Positions 25,890-34,681 of a stretch of DNA of 53,265 nucleotides are shown piece by piece. A model generated the notes under the pieces. The model was not told the origin of the DNA. It saw only the letters and a program-made list of their open reading frames with translations, and searched no databases. The stretch's first letter is position 1. Every line of letters begins with the position of its first letter. Origin of the DNA: Steroidobacteraceae bacterium (lineage in GTDB: Bacteria; Pseudomonadota; Gammaproteobacteria; Steroidobacterales; Steroidobacteraceae); contig JAFMKA010000006.1 in assembly GCA_017853175.1 (NCBI GenBank), positions 1 to 53,265 on the forward strand. Direction: 5' to 3'. The position numbers and the translations under genes were made by a program.

Positions 25890-27290
25890 ATGCCTCAAGA
25901 CGCGCTGATTTGCCACAGGAATAGCTTTACGTTGCCGTTATGGCTCGTCCGCGAATGCGATCTAGGATCCTTCAAGGCGGCTCATCCGACTTGGGGCTCT
26001 TGGCTCGACCAGCACGGATTTTCCGCCGAGCGCCAGCGGGTGCTGATGATCCCAGGGCAAACCGGCGAAATGGTCGGGGCCGTAGCCGGCCTGGGCCCGC
26101 TATCCGATTGGAATCAGCTCGCGTGGTGGCAGGTGTCGGGCCTTCCCGATCGGCTGCCGGCACGGGATTTTCATCTGGAAGGGCAGCTGCCCGATCGGGC
26201 CCTGCGCCAAGTACTGACGGGATGGTTGCACGGTGCCTATCGACTCACGCGCTACAAGTCTTCGGCCGCATCCCCGATGCGAGCGCGACTCGCGATATCG
26301 GGAGGCTTCGATGAGGCGGCCGTTCTGCGTCAAGCCGCGGCGGCCGCATGGGCCCGAGACCTTATCAACGCTCCGGCCAATGAATTAGGTCCTGCGGAAC
26401 TCGCCGCGGAGGCCTCCGATCTCGCCCGAGAGTTCGCGGCGGAGTTTCGGTGTCTCGAAGGCGACGATTTGTTGGCGAACAACTTCCCCCTCATTCATGC
26501 CGTCGGCCGCGCGAGTTCTCGAGCCCCACGGTTGATCGATCTTCGGTGGGGTGACCCGCGGCACCCCACCGTGACGCTGGTTGGCAAAGGGGTGTGCTTT
26601 GACTCCGGTGGCCTCGATATCAAGCCGTCATCGGGCATGGCCTTGATGAAAAAAGATATGGGTGGAGCCGCGATCACCTTGGCGTTGGCGCGATGTCTGA
26701 TGTCGCGTCAGGCGCCGATCCGTTTGCGGGTACTCATCCCCGCGGTTGAAAACAGTATCGCGGGTGCGGCGTATCGACCCGGTGATGTCGTGAGGTCTCG
26801 TCGCGGACTCACCGTAGAAATTGGCAATACGGATGCCGAGGGGCGTCTGATCTTGGCGGATGCCCTAACCGAGGCCGACAGCGAGCGCCCATCCTTGCTG
26901 CTCGATTTCTCGACGCTCACCGGCGCGGCACGAGTCGCGCTCGGGCCTGAGTTGCCGGCCTTGTTCGGTAACGACCCGCAACTCATCGAGCAGATTTGCC
27001 GATGCGGGGAGCAGGAATCGGATCCTGTCTGGCCGATGCCCCTCTGGGAACCTTACGACGAAGAGTTGAATAGTCGAGTGGGCGATCTCAACAACGTTTC
27101 GAGTTCGTCGTTCGCGGGAGCGATTTTTGGCGCCTTGTTCTTGCGGCGCTTCGTGGCTTCGACAAACTCTTGGGCGCACTTCGACCTTTATGCTTGGAAT
27201 GCGCGGGAGCGTCCGGGAAGGCCCGTGGGGGCAGAAGCGCAATGCATGCGACTCGCCGATCAATTGATCCTCGAGCGCTACGGTCGTTGA
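25890..27290 (+). CDS. Leucyl aminopeptidase family protein (M17)
   Basis: A 466-residue M17 metallopeptidase that removes N-terminal residues from peptides. The C-terminal catalytic domain (about 150-460) contains [28 protein letters not shown] and the signature [14 protein letters not shown], which supply the two-metal ligands and the catalytic Lys and Arg. The N-terminal domain is less conserved than in PepA, so this is an M17 paralogue rather than canonical PepA/XerB. Its 5' end faces the leucine attenuator, but no shared control is evident. Confidence 0.92.
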   Translation: MPQDALICHRNSFTLPLWLVRECDLGSFKAAHPTWGSWLDQHGFSAERQRVLMIPGQTGEMVGAVAGLGPLSDWNQLAWWQVSGLPDRLPARDFHLEGQLPDRALRQVLTGWLHGAYRLTRYKSSAASPMRARLAISGGFDEAAVLRQAAAAAWARDLINAPANELGPAELAAEASDLAREFAAEFRCLEGDDLLANNFPLIHAVGRASSRAPRLIDLRWGDPRHPTVTLVGKGVCFDSGGLDIKPSSGMALMKKDMGGAAITLALARCLMSRQAPIRLRVLIPAVENSIAGAAYRPGDVVRSRRGLTVEIGNTDAEGRLILADALTEADSERPSLLLDFSTLTGAARVALGPELPALFGNDPQLIEQICRCGEQESDPVWPMPLWEPYDEELNSRVGDLNNVSSSSFAGAIFGALFLRRFVASTNSWAHFDLYAWNARERPGRPVGAEAQCMRLADQLILERYGR

Positions 27291-27310
27291 AAAGTTTAGG
27301 AATAGAGTCC

Positions 27311-29002
27311 ATGAAGAAATCCGCCCGGTCGTCTATGAAACCCAATCCGCGTCGATGGTCGAGTCAGGTCGTCGACGGGCCAAAGCAGACGCCTTCGCGC
27401 GCCATGCTTCGTGCGGTCGGCTTCACGGACAAAGATTTCAAGCGACCTCAGGTCGGAATCGCCTCTACTTGGGCGAACCTCACACCCTGCAATATGCATA
27501 TCAACGGATTGGCTTCGGAGGCCGAGGCGGGTGCCAACGCCGCCGGGGGTAAGGGCGTGTTGTTCAACACCATCACCGTTTCGGACGGCATCTCGATGGG
27601 CTCGCCTGGAATGCGCTATTCGCTGGTGTCGCGAGAGGTGATCGCCGATTCAATCGAGACGGTCGTCGGTGCCGAAGGGTTCGACGGCTTCGTCGCCATC
27701 GGCGGTTGCGACAAAAATATGCCGGGTTGCGCCATTGCAATGGCCCGTCTCAATCGGCCCTCCGTATTCGTTTACGGCGGAACGATTCGACCGGGAGCAA
27801 AACGTCGGGACATCGTGTCGGTGTTCGAGGCGGTCGGGGGGCATGCTGCGGGAAAGGTCAGCGATTCTGAGCTTGCCGATGTTGAGCGCACCGCCATTCC
27901 GGGGCCCGGAAGCTGTGGAGGAATGTATACGGCGAACACGATGGCGTCGGCCATGGAGGCGTTGGGCCTCTCGCTTCCGGGCAGTTCCGCCCAAGAAGCC
28001 GTGAGTCGTCACAAGCGAAGCGATTCGTTCAAGGCGGGTGAGGCCGTCGTGAGACTCATCAAAGCGGGCATTACGCCGTCGATGATTCTGACGCGCAAAG
28101 CGTTCGAGAATGCCATCACGGTCACCATCGCTCTCGGCGGATCGACCAACGCAGTGCTGCATTTGCTAGCGATTGCCAAAGCGGCGAACGTCAAGCTGAC
28201 TCTCGATGATTTCACGCGTATCGGACGTCGAGTTCCGGTTTTAGCCGATTTACGACCCAGCGGACGTTATGCGATGTCGGAGTTGATCGCGATTGGTGGC
28301 ATCCAACCGCTCATGAAGCGCTTGCTTGATGTGGGGTTGTTGCAGGGCGACTGTCTCACTGTCACGGGCAAAACCTTGCGAGAAAATTTGGCAGGGGTTG
28401 CCGATTATCCGAAGGGTCAAACCATCGTCCACGAATTTTCAGATCCCATCAAAAAAGATAGCCATCTCGTCGTGCTGCGGGGAAACGTTGCGCCAGAGGG
28501 TGCGGTCGCCAAGATCACTGGAAAAGAAGGACTGTCGTTTGAGGGGCGAGCGAAAGTATTTGACGGTGAGGAGCGCGCAACGAAAGCCATACTCGGTGGG
28601 CGCGTGAAGGCCGGGGACGTCGTGGTGATTCGCTACGAGGGGCCGCGCGGCGGGCCGGGTATGCGAGAAATGTTGAGCCCGACTGGCGCCATCATGGGCC
28701 TCGGACTTGGCGATCAGGTCGCCCTCATTACCGACGGTCGGTTTTCGGGAGGGAGTCACGGATTCGTGGTGGGGCACATCTCGCCGGAGGCCGCGAACGG
28801 AGGGCCGATCGCGCTGATTCGTGACGGTGATCGCATCAAAATTGACGCCGTCAGAAAGCGTATCGACGTCGATATCTCCGCGACGGAAATTGCACGGCGA
28901 CGACGGTCATGGAAAGCGCCAAAACCCTATGCAACTCGCGGTGTACTTGCGAAGTATGCACGTACCGTGAGCAGCGCCTCCGAGGGGGCGGTGACGGACT
29001 GA
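27311..29002 (+). CDS. ilvD: Dihydroxy-acid dehydratase IlvD
   Basis: A 563-residue enzyme of isoleucine/valine synthesis. Fe-S cysteines are in [28 protein letters not shown] and [15 protein letters not shown]-terminal [25 protein letters not shown] is typical. The three-cysteine pattern fits the shorter, plant/actinobacterial-like 2Fe-2S form (about 560 residues) rather than the 610-residue E. coli form. The ATG at 27311 lies 20 bp after the aminopeptidase stop, so the two are probably one transcript; the longer frame overlaps that gene. Confidence 0.96.
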   Translation: MKKSARSSMKPNPRRWSSQVVDGPKQTPSRAMLRAVGFTDKDFKRPQVGIASTWANLTPCNMHINGLASEAEAGANAAGGKGVLFNTITVSDGISMGSPGMRYSLVSREVIADSIETVVGAEGFDGFVAIGGCDKNMPGCAIAMARLNRPSVFVYGGTIRPGAKRRDIVSVFEAVGGHAAGKVSDSELADVERTAIPGPGSCGGMYTANTMASAMEALGLSLPGSSAQEAVSRHKRSDSFKAGEAVVRLIKAGITPSMILTRKAFENAITVTIALGGSTNAVLHLLAIAKAANVKLTLDDFTRIGRRVPVLADLRPSGRYAMSELIAIGGIQPLMKRLLDVGLLQGDCLTVTGKTLRENLAGVADYPKGQTIVHEFSDPIKKDSHLVVLRGNVAPEGAVAKITGKEGLSFEGRAKVFDGEERATKAILGGRVKAGDVVVIRYEGPRGGPGMREMLSPTGAIMGLGLGDQVALITDGRFSGGSHGFVVGHISPEAANGGPIALIRDGDRIKIDAVRKRIDVDISATEIARRRRSWKAPKPYATRGVLAKYARTVSSASEGAVTD

Positions 29003-29341
29003 CATGTCCGATGGGTCGGGGACTGTTGTATCGGTCACTCAGGGCAGGTACAGTTGACCTCAGTTGGGGGACCCGCAAGGGATTGCAAGTTTCGAATGTC
29101 TCGGCTTTAAGCCGTTTCGGAACTCGCTTCAGGAAATGCAGTCCTCCGATCACACTTTAGTGAATGTTGCTTTTGCAGCGCATCAGGCTGCGGGTTGAGC
29201 ATGTTTATTGAGTGTAGGGCCTTCGCGCTCGGGCTGCCCCGATGGGTTGCTCGATGCGGGGGATGAGGTTGCTAGACGAGGGGAGGCCGGGTAGTTTTCG
29301 GTCCCCGACGATAGCAACGGCCGAAACTGCCAAGAGAGCAC
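29003..29341. other. 339-bp non-coding gap before tonB
   Basis: No supported gene. It contains a compact palindrome, CGGCTT-T-AAGCCG (29102-29114), and several GTTGA-type boxes, but I cannot pair any with a convincing -10. It should hold the ilvD transcript end and the tonB promoter. An open frame at 28909-29160 runs through it without family features and is not called. Confidence 0.5.
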
Positions 29342-29959
29342 ATGGCGACGTACGTACAACAGAACCAATCCCGCCGAATGGCGATCTTCGGGTTCATCGT
29401 GGGTTTACACGTGTTACTCGGATACGCATTGGTCAGCGGGCTTGCACGAAAGGTGGTGGAAGTCGTAGCGCCGCCTCTCGTCACCGACATCATTGAAGAG
29501 ATCAAGCCGGAGGACAAACCGCCTCCGCCGCCTCCGCCTCAGATTGAACGCCCGCCGGTTCAGGTTCCGCCGCCGGATGTCACTATCGATATTCCCGTCG
29601 AATCCAACACGACGGCCATCAGCAATGTCACGGACAAGGCTGTTCCGCCGGCTCCGCCGCCGCGAGTCGTGGCTGCGGGAACTCCTGCGAAGATCGGAAG
29701 AATGCCCTCCAGCGAGGACTACTATCCTGCCGCGTCGAAACGCGCCGAGGAGCAGGGTGCTGTCACCCTCAAAGTTTGCGTGGATGCCAAAGGTAAGATC
29801 ATCGGTAACCCCACCGTCGCTACGTCGTCGGGCTTTGCTCGCCTCGATGAAGGAGCGGTCAAGCTCGCGCGTGCCGGCCGCTATCAGGCGGGCACGTCGG
29901 GCGGTGAGCCCTTGCCGGAGTCCTGCGTTTCGTTCCGCGTGAAGTTCGAGATCAAGTAA
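29342..29959 (+). CDS. tonB: Energy transducer TonB
   Basis: A 205-residue TonB-type protein. One N-terminal transmembrane helix (about residues 13-35) is followed by a Pro/Glu/Lys-rich spacer that crosses the periplasm (about 50-105, with PPPPPPP). The C-terminal TonB domain (about 120-205) shows YPAASKRAEEQGAVTLKVCVDAKG, which contacts TonB boxes of outer-membrane receptors. It carries energy from ExbB/ExbD to receptors. The start follows AGAGAG by a short gap. exbB follows after 24 bp. No TonB-dependent receptor lies in the window. Confidence 0.94.
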   Translation: MATYVQQNQSRRMAIFGFIVGLHVLLGYALVSGLARKVVEVVAPPLVTDIIEEIKPEDKPPPPPPPQIERPPVQVPPPDVTIDIPVESNTTAISNVTDKAVPPAPPPRVVAAGTPAKIGRMPSSEDYYPAASKRAEEQGAVTLKVCVDAKGKIIGNPTVATSSGFARLDEGAVKLARAGRYQAGTSGGEPLPESCVSFRVKFEIK

Positions 29960-29983
29960 AGCGTTTCATTCCCTGAGGAAAAC

Positions 29984-30712
29984 ATGGAAAACACTGAAGC
30001 CACCGCTGTCGTCGAAAACCCTTACGGCCTTGGGGCCCTGTGGGAGCAAGGCGATTTCGTCGCCAAGGGCACGCTGATCATCATGGTGATCATGTCGTTG
30101 ACCTCTTGGTACGTCATCATCATGAAGCTGCTCGACCAGCGGAAGCTCATGGCCTCCGCGAAGGTCGCTGAGCAGAAGTTCTGGAGCGCCGGTTCGATCC
30201 GCGAAGCGATCGAGCGACTGCCCAAGAACGACGTCTATCGTCAGATCGCCGAAGACGGTGTGCGTGCATCGCAGCACCACGAAGGTCGCCTCGGCGAGCG
30301 TATCGCCCTTCACGAGTGGGTGACCATGTCGTTGCAGCGTTCGGTACAAGGAGTCTCGGTAGCGCTTTCGGGCGGTCTGCCTTGGCTCGCGACGGTCGGC
30401 TCGACCGCGCCGTTCGTCGGTCTCTTCGGAACGGTGTGGGGCATCTACCACGCCCTCGTAGCGATCGGCGTCTCCGGTCAGGCTTCGATCGACAAGGTCG
30501 CGGGACCGGTCGGTGAGGCTCTCATCATGACCGCCATCGGCCTCGCGGTCGCGGTGCCGGCGGTGGTGGGATACAACTGGCTGATCAGCCGCAACAAGGG
30601 CGTTCAGGAGCAGTTGGGCAATTTCACCTCCGATCTGCACTCGTTCCTGGTCAGCGGTGCCCGCGTGGCAGTGCCGACGCAGGCGGCTGCTCCGGCGGCG
30701 GCTAAGAAGTAA
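29984..30712 (+). CDS. exbB: ExbB/TolQ/MotA-family proton channel protein
   Basis: A 242-residue inner-membrane protein with three transmembrane helices: about residues 27-47 (TLIIMVIMSLTSWYVIIMKL), 130-155 and 175-200. The conserved block WLATVGSTAPFVGLFGTVWGIYHA and the following GPVGEALIMTAIGLAVAVPAVVGYN are the MotA/TolQ/ExbB signature. It forms the pentameric ring around ExbD that converts proton motive force into TonB movement. The Shine-Dalgarno is TGAGGAAAA. Codons are strongly biased to AAG, AAC and CGT/CGC, as in highly expressed genes. Confidence 0.95.
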   Translation: MENTEATAVVENPYGLGALWEQGDFVAKGTLIIMVIMSLTSWYVIIMKLLDQRKLMASAKVAEQKFWSAGSIREAIERLPKNDVYRQIAEDGVRASQHHEGRLGERIALHEWVTMSLQRSVQGVSVALSGGLPWLATVGSTAPFVGLFGTVWGIYHALVAIGVSGQASIDKVAGPVGEALIMTAIGLAVAVPAVVGYNWLISRNKGVQEQLGNFTSDLHSFLVSGARVAVPTQAAAPAAAKK

Positions 30713-30741
30713 GTCATTTCTTCGTCTAGGTTCCTCTGGGG

Positions 30742-30772
30742 GAAGCCGTCCGGTCGAATGCCGGACGGCTTC
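30742..30772 (+). repeat. Perfect 12-bp-arm hairpin between exbB and exbD
   Basis: GAAGCCGTCCGG (30742-30753) and CCGGACGGCTTC (30761-30772) pair without mismatch around a seven-base loop. No T-tract follows, so it is not a Rho-independent terminator. In this position it could stabilise the 3' end of the tonB-exbB message and tune ExbB excess over ExbD. Confidence 0.75.
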
Positions 30773-30801
30773 TGAACCCGGGACACTCGAGGTTTAGAGT
30801 C

Positions 30802-31236
30802 ATGGCGATGAGCGTTGGATCCGGCGGCGATGATGGGCTTAACTCGACCATCAACACGACTCCCTTGGTGGATGTCATGTTGGTGCTCTTGATCATCTTC
30901 CTCATCACCATCCCGGTCATTACTAAGACGGTGAAGGTGTCGTTGCCCAAAGCGGCGAACATCGCCACCCAGACGAAGCCCGAGAACATCACGGTGGCGG
31001 TCGATTCTCAAGGCAACATCTATTGGAACAACGAGCAGGTGGCCAACCGCGATCAACTCATTGAGATGATCAAGCTCGAGGCAGTCAAAGATCCGCAGCC
31101 CGAGATCCACATTCGTGGCGACTCGAACGCCCGTTTTGAGGATATCGGTGCCGTCATTTATTCGATTCAGCGTGGCGGTATCGTAAAAGTCGGGTTCATC
31201 ACCGAACCCGATCGCGGTATCCGCGGCTCACGCTGA
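30802..31236 (+). CDS. exbD: ExbD/TolR family protein (first copy)
   Basis: A 144-residue protein with one N-terminal transmembrane helix (about 22-42) opened by INTTPLVDVMLVLLIIFLI; Asp24 is the proton-carrying residue. The rest is a periplasmic ExbD/TolR domain (VAVDSQGNIYWNNEQV, PEIHIRGDSNARFED). It works with ExbB. It is followed 19 bp later by a second, diverged ExbD. Confidence 0.94.
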   Translation: MAMSVGSGGDDGLNSTINTTPLVDVMLVLLIIFLITIPVITKTVKVSLPKAANIATQTKPENITVAVDSQGNIYWNNEQVANRDQLIEMIKLEAVKDPQPEIHIRGDSNARFEDIGAVIYSIQRGGIVKVGFITEPDRGIRGSR

Positions 31237-31255
31237 GTTCTGGGAGCGCACTTCG

Positions 31256-31681
31256 ATGGGAATGAATGTAGGAAGTGGAGACGAAGGCGGTTCGATGTGC
31301 GACATCAACACGACGCCGCTCATCGACGTCATGTTGGTGCTTCTCATCATGTTCATCATCACCATTCCGGTGATGACGCACGCCGTCAAACTCGACATGC
31401 CGAGACCGACGGGCGCGCCGCCGCCGCCGGTACAGCCGGAAGTGATCGATATCGAGATCGATTTCGACGGAACGGTAGTTTGGAACGGCACCCCGGTTCA
31501 AAATCTTGATGTGTTGGAGAAATACTTCCGGGTGGAATCCCAGAAGGATCCTCAGCCCGAGCTTCATCTGCGCCCCGATAAGCGAGCCAAGTACGACACG
31601 GTTGCCAAGGTTCTCGCGTCGGCGCAACGGAATCGAATGAAAAAAATCGGGTTCGTCAACGTTTCAGAATTCGCCGAGTGA
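31256..31681 (+). CDS. exbD: ExbD/TolR family protein (second copy)
   Basis: A 141-residue paralogue of the preceding ExbD, with INTTPLIDVMLVLLIMFIIT and the same Asp24. The periplasmic domain differs (IEIDFDGTVVWNGTPV, QPELHLRPDKRAKYD). Two ExbD proteins behind one ExbB are known from Xanthomonas, where they serve TonB-dependent uptake. The pair could form a mixed dimer inside one ExbB ring. Residue Cys15 just before the helix is unusual. Confidence 0.94.
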   Translation: MGMNVGSGDEGGSMCDINTTPLIDVMLVLLIMFIITIPVMTHAVKLDMPRPTGAPPPPVQPEVIDIEIDFDGTVVWNGTPVQNLDVLEKYFRVESQKDPQPELHLRPDKRAKYDTVAKVLASAQRNRMKKIGFVNVSEFAE

Positions 31682-31738
31682 TCAAAGCCGCCCCGCGGCG
31701 GCGAGTCGAAACGAGATTGGCTCAGCATTAACCACCAT

Positions 31739-31775
31739 ATCGCCGCATTTCCTTGGGTCATGCGGCGATTTTTTT
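31739..31775 (+). terminator. Rho-independent terminator after exbD
   Basis: CGCCGCA (31741-31747) pairs with TGCGGCG (31761-31767); one or two A-T pairs extend the stem to nine, the loop is 13 bases, and seven T residues follow. It would end or reduce the tonB-exbBDD transcript before the two repeat-protein genes, which then need read-through or their own promoter. Confidence 0.85.
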
Positions 31776-31809
31776 ATCGGACCACGGAAAAGGGTCGAGA
31801 GAGGAAATT

Positions 31810-33009
31810 ATGAGGAAGTCTTTCGGATTGCTCGTTGCAACGTTGGCGGTGATGTTTCAGTTCGCACCCGTTGCTCACGCGGAGAAAGTCAGTCCTGCCG
31901 TCGCGAAAACGCTTCAGGCTGCGCAAAATGCCAGCAAAGCGAGGAAATGGGCCGAGTGTCTCTCGAACCTTAAAACGGCGGATGCCACCGCGGGTAAAAC
32001 GGCCTATGACACCTTCATCATCAATGAGCTCACCGCATTTTGCGCGCTGAGTTCAAACGATATCGCCACGGCCACCCGCGCTTATGAGGCCAATATTTCC
32101 TCGCCGTTCGCGGCCGACAAAGTGGCCCAGCGCACCCGTGACTTGGCGAAGATTTACTTCAACGCGCGTGACTACAAGAAAACGGTAGAAGTGGGTCGCG
32201 ACGCCATCGCTAAAGGTTACGGCGACCCGGATACCTACCTCGTGGTTGCCCAGTCGTATTACCAGATGAACGACTTCCGCAACGCCAGGGAATTTGTCGG
32301 CAACTGGATCAAAGATCAGGAAAAGCGAGGTCAGCGTCCGCGCGAGAACGCCATTCAAATTTACGTGACCTCGTGCATGCGTCTGAAGGACGAAGCGTGC
32401 ACGGCAGCGGGTTTTGAAAAGCTCGTCACGTACTATCCGAACCCCGCAGGCTGGGCGAACCTGATGCAGTCGCTGTTTGCCTCGCGTAACGAGGCTGCCG
32501 CATTCAACGCGTACCGCCTCGCGACGGACGTCGGTGCGATGCGTACGGGCGACGATTACACCGAGATGGCCCAGCGCGCGCTCGAGAAGGGTCTGCCCGG
32601 TGAGGCTTTGTCGACGCTCGAGGCGGCGTTTGCCCGGAAGGTGTTTACCGATAAGCGTGACATCGACCGAAACACGCGCTTGCTCAATACCACCAAAGAG
32701 CGAGCCGCTGCTGATCGCGCGAGCCTCGCCAAGCAAGATCGTGACGCTGCGGCGAGCAAAAGCGCCGATGTCGACTTGCGCGTCGGGCAGGCCTACATGA
32801 GCTATGGCCAGTACGCCCAGGCCGTGACCGCCATTCGACGGGGCATCGCGAAAGGGAACGCTACAGATCCCGCCGAAGCTCAACTCGTGCTCGGAATCGC
32901 GCTCCTCAAGTCGGGCAACAAGGCTGAGGCGGGACGTGTGTTACGTGGTATCAAGGGCGACGCAGAATTGCAGCGTGTCGCTAAACTTTGGAGCCTTCGG
33001 GCCCAATAA
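31810..33009 (+). CDS. Secreted TPR-like repeat protein, first of a tandem pair
   Basis: A 399-residue protein with a signal peptide (cleavage probably after AHA, residue 24). The rest is helical, with several tetratricopeptide-like repeats (for example VDLRVGQAYMSYGQYAQAVTAIRRGIAKG and AQLVLGIALLKSGNKAEA). Four cysteines at matching places to the next gene (C50, C78 and a later SCMRLKDEAC pair) could form periplasmic disulfides. The ATG follows GAGAGGA. Function unknown; its place behind tonB-exbBDD suggests a periplasmic partner of the Ton system. Confidence 0.85.
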   Translation: MRKSFGLLVATLAVMFQFAPVAHAEKVSPAVAKTLQAAQNASKARKWAECLSNLKTADATAGKTAYDTFIINELTAFCALSSNDIATATRAYEANISSPFAADKVAQRTRDLAKIYFNARDYKKTVEVGRDAIAKGYGDPDTYLVVAQSYYQMNDFRNAREFVGNWIKDQEKRGQRPRENAIQIYVTSCMRLKDEACTAAGFEKLVTYYPNPAGWANLMQSLFASRNEAAAFNAYRLATDVGAMRTGDDYTEMAQRALEKGLPGEALSTLEAAFARKVFTDKRDIDRNTRLLNTTKERAAADRASLAKQDRDAAASKSADVDLRVGQAYMSYGQYAQAVTAIRRGIAKGNATDPAEAQLVLGIALLKSGNKAEAGRVLRGIKGDAELQRVAKLWSLRAQ

Positions 33010-33041
33010 CTGTACCGTCAACGCGTAATGGGGGTTCAACG

Positions 33042-34286
33042 ATGCGTAGGCTAACAATCGGTTTTACGGCGGCTCTCGTGGCGGTGATGTTGTCATCCGC
33101 CGCGGTCGCCCAGCAAAACAAAAACGCTCAAAAAGCGGCTGCTCCTGCTAAGGGACCTACGATCAGTAAAGCGCTCATGAAGCCCTTGGCCGCTTCACAG
33201 GACGCCGCCAAAAAAGAACAGTGGGGCGAATGTATTTCGCAATTGAAGGCGCTCGATGGGCAGCCGACGAATGCACCGTATGACAATTACGTCATCAACG
33301 ACATTCTCGGATTCTGTGCCCTGCGCGCCAATGACAATGCGCTCGCCATCTCTGCATGGTCGAAGGTAGTCGACTCGGAGTTTGCCGATCCTGCTCGTTC
33401 GGCCAGCCTTCGGAAGGGTCTCCTGCAGTTGTCTTACCAGGCCAAGGATTATGCGAAGGCCGTCGTTTACGGTCAGCGCTTAATCGAGCTCGGCACGGCC
33501 GACGAAGCCGTCTATCTGCTCACGATTCAGTCCTTCTATCTGCAGAACGACTTCAAGAGCTCCGAGAAACTCGCAGCGTCGTACGTTGCGTCTATGGAGG
33601 GGCCGGGTAAGACGCCGCCCGATATGGCGTTGCAGCTCTATGCGAGCGCCTGCATCAAGCAAGATGATGATGCGTGTACGTTGCGCGCACTCGAGAAGCA
33701 GGCCCAGTACTTTCCGAAGAAAGAGACCTGGCCCAATTTGACTCTGCTCATGTTCCGCACAGGCGGTGACACGAATACGCTCAACGTATTCAGATTGTCA
33801 CGCGAGATGGGCGGACTGCTTCGTGGCGAGGAGTTCACCGAGATGGCCCAGCTGGCCCTCGAGAGGGGTCTGCCCGGTGAGGCGCAGTCGGTGATCGAGG
33901 AGGGCCGAGAAAAAGGGCTCTTCACCAACAAATCGAACGTCGATCTCGCCAATCGACTTCTCTCGACCGCTAAGGCGCAGGCGACGGCCGACAAGCCGAC
34001 CCTTCTTGCTCAAGATAAGGAAGCGGTAGGCCGAAAGAGCGGCGAAGTTGATGCTCGAATCGCGACGGCATTTTTGAGCTATGGTGACTTTGAGCGCGCA
34101 GTACTCGCTTATGAGCGCGGTTTATCGAAGGGAAACATCCGAAATCCGGAAGAGGCGCGCCTCAATCTTGGCATTGCTCAATTGAAGGCGGGAAACAAGG
34201 AGGCTGCTGCGGCGACGTTCGCGGCCGTTAAGGGAGACGAGACCCTACAGCGACTCGCCCGGCTCTGGACGCTGCGAACGAGGTAG
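33042..34286 (+). CDS. Secreted TPR-like repeat protein, second of a tandem pair
   Basis: A 414-residue paralogue of the preceding gene, similar along its whole length (shared LERGLPGEA, EFTEMAQ and GNKEAAA-type segments, and the same ending pattern, LxRLARLWTLRTR versus RVAKLWSLRAQ). It has a signal peptide (cleavage probably after AVA, residue 23) and an Ala/Lys-rich linker. Cys64 and Cys92 keep exactly the 28-residue spacing of Cys50 and Cys78 in the first copy, and the ACIKQDDDAC pair is also kept. The ATG at 33042 is chosen because the signal peptide begins there. It arose by tandem duplication; function unknown. Confidence 0.85.
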   Translation: MRRLTIGFTAALVAVMLSSAAVAQQNKNAQKAAAPAKGPTISKALMKPLAASQDAAKKEQWGECISQLKALDGQPTNAPYDNYVINDILGFCALRANDNALAISAWSKVVDSEFADPARSASLRKGLLQLSYQAKDYAKAVVYGQRLIELGTADEAVYLLTIQSFYLQNDFKSSEKLAASYVASMEGPGKTPPDMALQLYASACIKQDDDACTLRALEKQAQYFPKKETWPNLTLLMFRTGGDTNTLNVFRLSREMGGLLRGEEFTEMAQLALERGLPGEAQSVIEEGREKGLFTNKSNVDLANRLLSTAKAQATADKPTLLAQDKEAVGRKSGEVDARIATAFLSYGDFERAVLAYERGLSKGNIRNPEEARLNLGIAQLKAGNKEAAAATFAAVKGDETLQRLARLWTLRTR

Positions 34287-34309
34287 TCCGCTCCGCGTTG
34301 GTCGCTCTC

Positions 34310-34681
34310 TTACGAGCCGACGGCATCCAGTGGGTCGATGTCCGTCTGCGGTGAGCCTCGCCGAGTGATTTCGTCGAGCTCAGCATGCATCGCGCGCATC
34401 ATTCGTTCGACGTAGGCGGCGCGCGCGGCGGCACGTTCCGCATTGGCCTCGGCGTCGGCTGTCCAACCCTCGAGTTCATTGCGGGCTACCACCTGTTTGG
34501 ACGCTAACAGGCGCTCGAGGGCATCGAGACGCTCTCTCGTCACAGACAGCTCCTCCATGAGTGTCATGGTCATGGAGAGCAGCTTGTCGGTCGCTGGATC
34601 GCTGAAATATTGAGGCCGCTTTCCTTTTGCGACCCGTGCGAGGCGAGCCTGGGTGGTGGGTTTATTCATAGGGTCGTTCAT
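34310..34681 (-). CDS. Small coiled-coil protein linked to a methyltransferase
   Basis: A 123-residue soluble protein I cannot assign to a family. Residues about 30-65 look like a Leu-heptad coiled coil (LLSMTMTLMEELSVTRERLD) and residues 75-105 are an Ala/Arg/Glu-rich helix. The N-terminus is basic (ARLARVAKGKRPQYF). Its start overlaps the methyltransferase stop by 4 bp, so the two are translationally coupled. An accessory or oligomerisation subunit of that enzyme is an inference from this coupling only. Confidence 0.75.
   Translation of the reverse strand: MNDPMNKPTTQARLARVAKGKRPQYFSDPATDKLLSMTMTLMEELSVTRERLDALERLLASKQVVARNELEGWTADAEANAERAAARAAYVERMMRAMHAELDEITRRGSPQTDIDPLDAVGS

Noticed and set aside
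25600-25908. 102-codon + strand frame opposite the leucine leader
   Set aside because: It runs antisense through the attenuator hairpin and leader peptide, has no Shine-Dalgarno and no family features.
29102-29114. CGGCTT-T-AAGCCG as a terminator after ilvD
   Set aside because: The loop is too tight for a normal hairpin and there is no T-run; at most a protein-binding palindrome.
28909-29160. Short frame over the ilvD end and the following gap
   Set aside because: No ribosome-binding site and no family resemblance; overlaps ilvD.
31690-31702. GC-rich palindrome just after exbD as a second terminator
   Set aside because: Lacks a T-tract; the clear terminator is at 31739-31775.
32053-32883. 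276-codon minus-strand frame inside the first repeat-protein gene
   Set aside because: Antisense to a gene with a signal peptide, Shine-Dalgarno and a paralogue next door; no recognisable protein features.
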